Shown here one piece after another: positions 62,597 through 64,000 of a stretch of DNA of 64,000 nt. Positions within the stretch are counted from its first letter, which is position 1; each line of letters opens with the position of its first letter. Made by a program: the position numbers and the translations under genes. The notes below the pieces were generated by a model that saw only the letters and a list, made by a program, of their open reading frames with translations, was not told the DNA's origin and ran no database searches. The stretch comes from Sphingomonadales bacterium (GTDB taxonomy: Bacteria > Pseudomonadota > Alphaproteobacteria > Sphingomonadales > Sphingomonadaceae): the NCBI GenBank assembly GCA_017309275.1, contig JAFKLT010000042.1, positions 1-64,000 on the forward strand. Direction: 5' to 3'.

Positions 62597-62617
62597 GACG
62601 TTGACGTAAGCGTCAAG
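62597..62617. promoter_or_regulatory. Second copy of the palindromic operator
   Basis: TTGACG (62601-62606) and CGTCAA (62611-62616) are exact reverse complements around TAAG. The outer arm GACGTT at 62597 pairs with AGCGTC at 62609-62614 with one mismatch. It is at 19 of 21 bases identical to 61314-61334. It lies between the ACAD10/11-like gene (minus) and the nitronate monooxygenase (plus), so it could control both. Confidence 0.65.
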
Positions 62618-62679
62618 TTAATTCATGGGCGAACGCGACTATGCCGTAAGGGCAAGGCTTACACAGGGAAGGACAGCGA

Positions 62680-63660
62680 ATGGCTTTCAAGACGCGCATC
62701 ACCGAAATGTTGGGTATCGAGCATCCGATCGTTCAGGGCGGTATGCAAAGCGTCGGCTATGCCGAACTCGCCAGCGCGGTGTCGAACGCAGGCGGCCTCG
62801 GCCTGCTGACTGCGCTGACCCAGCCCAGCCCGGAAGCGCTGCGCGAAGAGATCGAACGCTGCCGGTCGATGACCGACAAACCCTTCGGCGTTAACATGAC
62901 CGTGTTCCCGACGATCAACTCGCCCGATTACAAGGCTTATGCGCAGGCGATCATCGACGGCGGGGTCAAGATCGTCGAGACCGCCGGAACCCAGGCGGTC
63001 CGCGAAATCTGGGAGATGCTGAAGCCCCATGGCGTCACCATCCTCCACAAATGCACCGCGGTTCGCCATGCGCTCTCGGCCGAAAAGGCCGGTTGCGACA
63101 TCATCTCGATCGACGGTTTCGAATGCGCCGGGCACCCTGGCGAGGATGATATTCCGGGCCTGATCCTGATCCCTGCGGCAGCCGACAAGGTCAAGATTCC
63201 GATGCTCGCCTCGGGCGGCTTCGGCGATGGGCGCGGGCTGGTCGCGGCGCTGACGCTCGGGGCCGAGGGCATCAACATGGGCACGCGTTTCTGTGCGACG
63301 GTCGAAGCGCCGATCCACGACAATGTGAAGCAGGCCTATCTCGACAATGACGAGCGTGGCAGCTTCCTGATCTTTCGCAGTTTCAAGAACACCGCGCGCG
63401 TCGGCCGCAGCCCCGTCAGCGAAGAAGTCGTCCGCCGCCTTTCGCAACCCGACGCGCAGTTCAGCGATGTCCAGGAACTTGTGGCCGGCGCCGCCGGTCG
63501 CGAGCTGCTGCAGACCGGCGACCTCAGCAAGGGCGTCTTCTGGGCCGGGATGGTCCAGGGCCTGATCCACGACATCCCGACCTGTCAGCAGTTGATCGAC
63601 CGCATCATCGGCGAGGCCGAAGCGATCATCGACCAGCGTCTCGCCGCCTTCCGGGTTTGA
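62680..63660 (+). CDS. Nitronate monooxygenase (2-nitropropane dioxygenase family)
   Basis: 326 aa FMN-dependent TIM barrel. Motifs are IEHPIVQGGMQSVGYAELAS near residue 13, the catalytic His in ECAGHPGEDD near residue 150, and FMN phosphate-binding ASGGFGDGRGL plus LGAEGINMGTRF. In degradative clusters this family also includes NAD(P)H:quinone-type and enoyl-reductase-like members, so nitronate oxidation is not certain. It is divergent from the ACAD10/11-like gene. Confidence 0.88.
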   Translation: MAFKTRITEMLGIEHPIVQGGMQSVGYAELASAVSNAGGLGLLTALTQPSPEALREEIERCRSMTDKPFGVNMTVFPTINSPDYKAYAQAIIDGGVKIVETAGTQAVREIWEMLKPHGVTILHKCTAVRHALSAEKAGCDIISIDGFECAGHPGEDDIPGLILIPAAADKVKIPMLASGGFGDGRGLVAALTLGAEGINMGTRFCATVEAPIHDNVKQAYLDNDERGSFLIFRSFKNTARVGRSPVSEEVVRRLSQPDAQFSDVQELVAGAAGRELLQTGDLSKGVFWAGMVQGLIHDIPTCQQLIDRIIGEAEAIIDQRLAAFRV

Positions 63661-63762
63661 CGAAAGACGCCGTGCCGCCTTGCGAGCCGGTAGCGGGTGC
63701 CGCTATGCTGGTGTGACCAACAACCAGCCGGCAGATCTCGCGCCGGATCGCAAGAGGGCGGT

Positions 63763-64000
63763 TTGACTATCATCGACTACAAGGGATTCGGCGGCGTTCG
63801 CCTCTCCGCCGATGCGGGCGGCGACGAAAACGATCCTGCGGTGCTGTTGCTGCCCGACGCGGGGCAGGGACGATCCGCCTGGCGCGCGGTCGCCGATGCA
63901 CTCGTGTTGTCGGGCCGACGCGTCGTCAATCTCGATCTGCGCGACGATAGCGAGGACTGGGGCGCGGAGGATATCGCCACGCGGGTCGAGGATTTGCGGG
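63763..64000 (+). CDS. Alpha/beta hydrolase, 3' end outside window
   Basis: The frame begins at TTG 63763 with AAGAGGG upstream and runs to the edge. The visible 79 codons read like the N-terminus of an alpha/beta hydrolase: GFGGVRLSAD, PAVLLLPDAGQGRSAWRAVA (oxyanion region) and RVVNLDLRDDSED. The catalytic residues lie beyond the window. Function cannot be narrowed. Confidence 0.65.
   Translation, partial: MTIIDYKGFGGVRLSADAGGDENDPAVLLLPDAGQGRSAWRAVADALVLSGRRVVNLDLRDDSEDWGAEDIATRVEDLR

Overview
The window is GC-rich chromosomal DNA with very strong G/C third-position bias, from an alphaproteobacterium that looks like a sphingomonad (Sphingopyxis/Sphingomonas type). The evidence is two very large TonB-dependent receptors, a lepB-rnc-era block, a PhaR regulator, an archaeal/eukaryotic-type prolyl-tRNA synthetase, a RamB/PccR-type acyl-CoA regulator and many acyl-CoA catabolic genes. 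I see no phage, intact insertion sequence, CRISPR array, rRNA or tRNA. Coding density is very high: only one gene-free stretch exceeds 300 bases (38637-39181).

Layout. 1-6750: a vWA protein cut by the left edge, a secreted protein of unknown function, a membrane protein, topA and a secreted serine hydrolase. 6759-9682 (minus): lepB-rnc-era plus a membrane protein. 9789-13823: pgi, gor and an extended SDR. 13882-15677: an SDR and a divergent LysR regulator. 15674-26688: the methylmalonyl-CoA (propionate) locus. Here pccR diverges from pccB, an unknown secreted protein, mce, methylmalonyl-CoA mutase, a small membrane protein, bioB, pccA, csaA, a MAPEG protein and a 57-aa membrane peptide, with TTTGCAAA-type boxes in the divergent promoter. 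26685-28238: fossil pieces of csaA and of a cyclase gene, then a left-handed beta-helix protein and a cyclase. 28342-31057: an MHS transporter and alanine racemase. 31113-38636 (minus): two TonB receptors flanking a prolyl-4-hydroxylase-like dioxygenase. 39182-43601: phaR, proS, rnr. 43621-51126: regulators, a universal stress protein, pyruvate dehydrogenase E2 and E3, a PAP2 phosphatase, and a class IV aminotransferase translationally coupled to a sulfotransferase-like P-loop protein. 51238-55395: a secreted amidohydrolase, a tyrosine phosphatase, a crotonase-fold protein and a CoA-transferase/racemase. 55541-63660: a PhoX-like protein and a beta-oxidation regulon of three acyl-CoA dehydrogenases, an HSD10-like SDR and a thiolase, plus a nitronate monooxygenase. 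The right edge cuts an alpha/beta hydrolase.

How the genes fit together. The acyl-CoA genes of 53-63 kb (racemase, paired dehydrogenases, SDR, thiolase) look like a pathway for branched, isoprenoid or sterol-like side chains. Such chains release propionyl-CoA, which the 17-26 kb operon carboxylates, epimerises and isomerises to succinyl-CoA; bioB would supply biotin for the carboxylase. Two near-identical 21-bp palindromic sites (61314-61334 and 62597-62617) tie the dehydrogenase operons into one regulon whose regulator is not in the window.

Best candidates for something new: the aminotransferase/sulfotransferase-like pair (49475-51126); the two unknown envelope proteins inside the propionate operon; the two-site operator; mutually exclusive hairpins upstream of the mutase; and the fossil junction at 26.7 kb.
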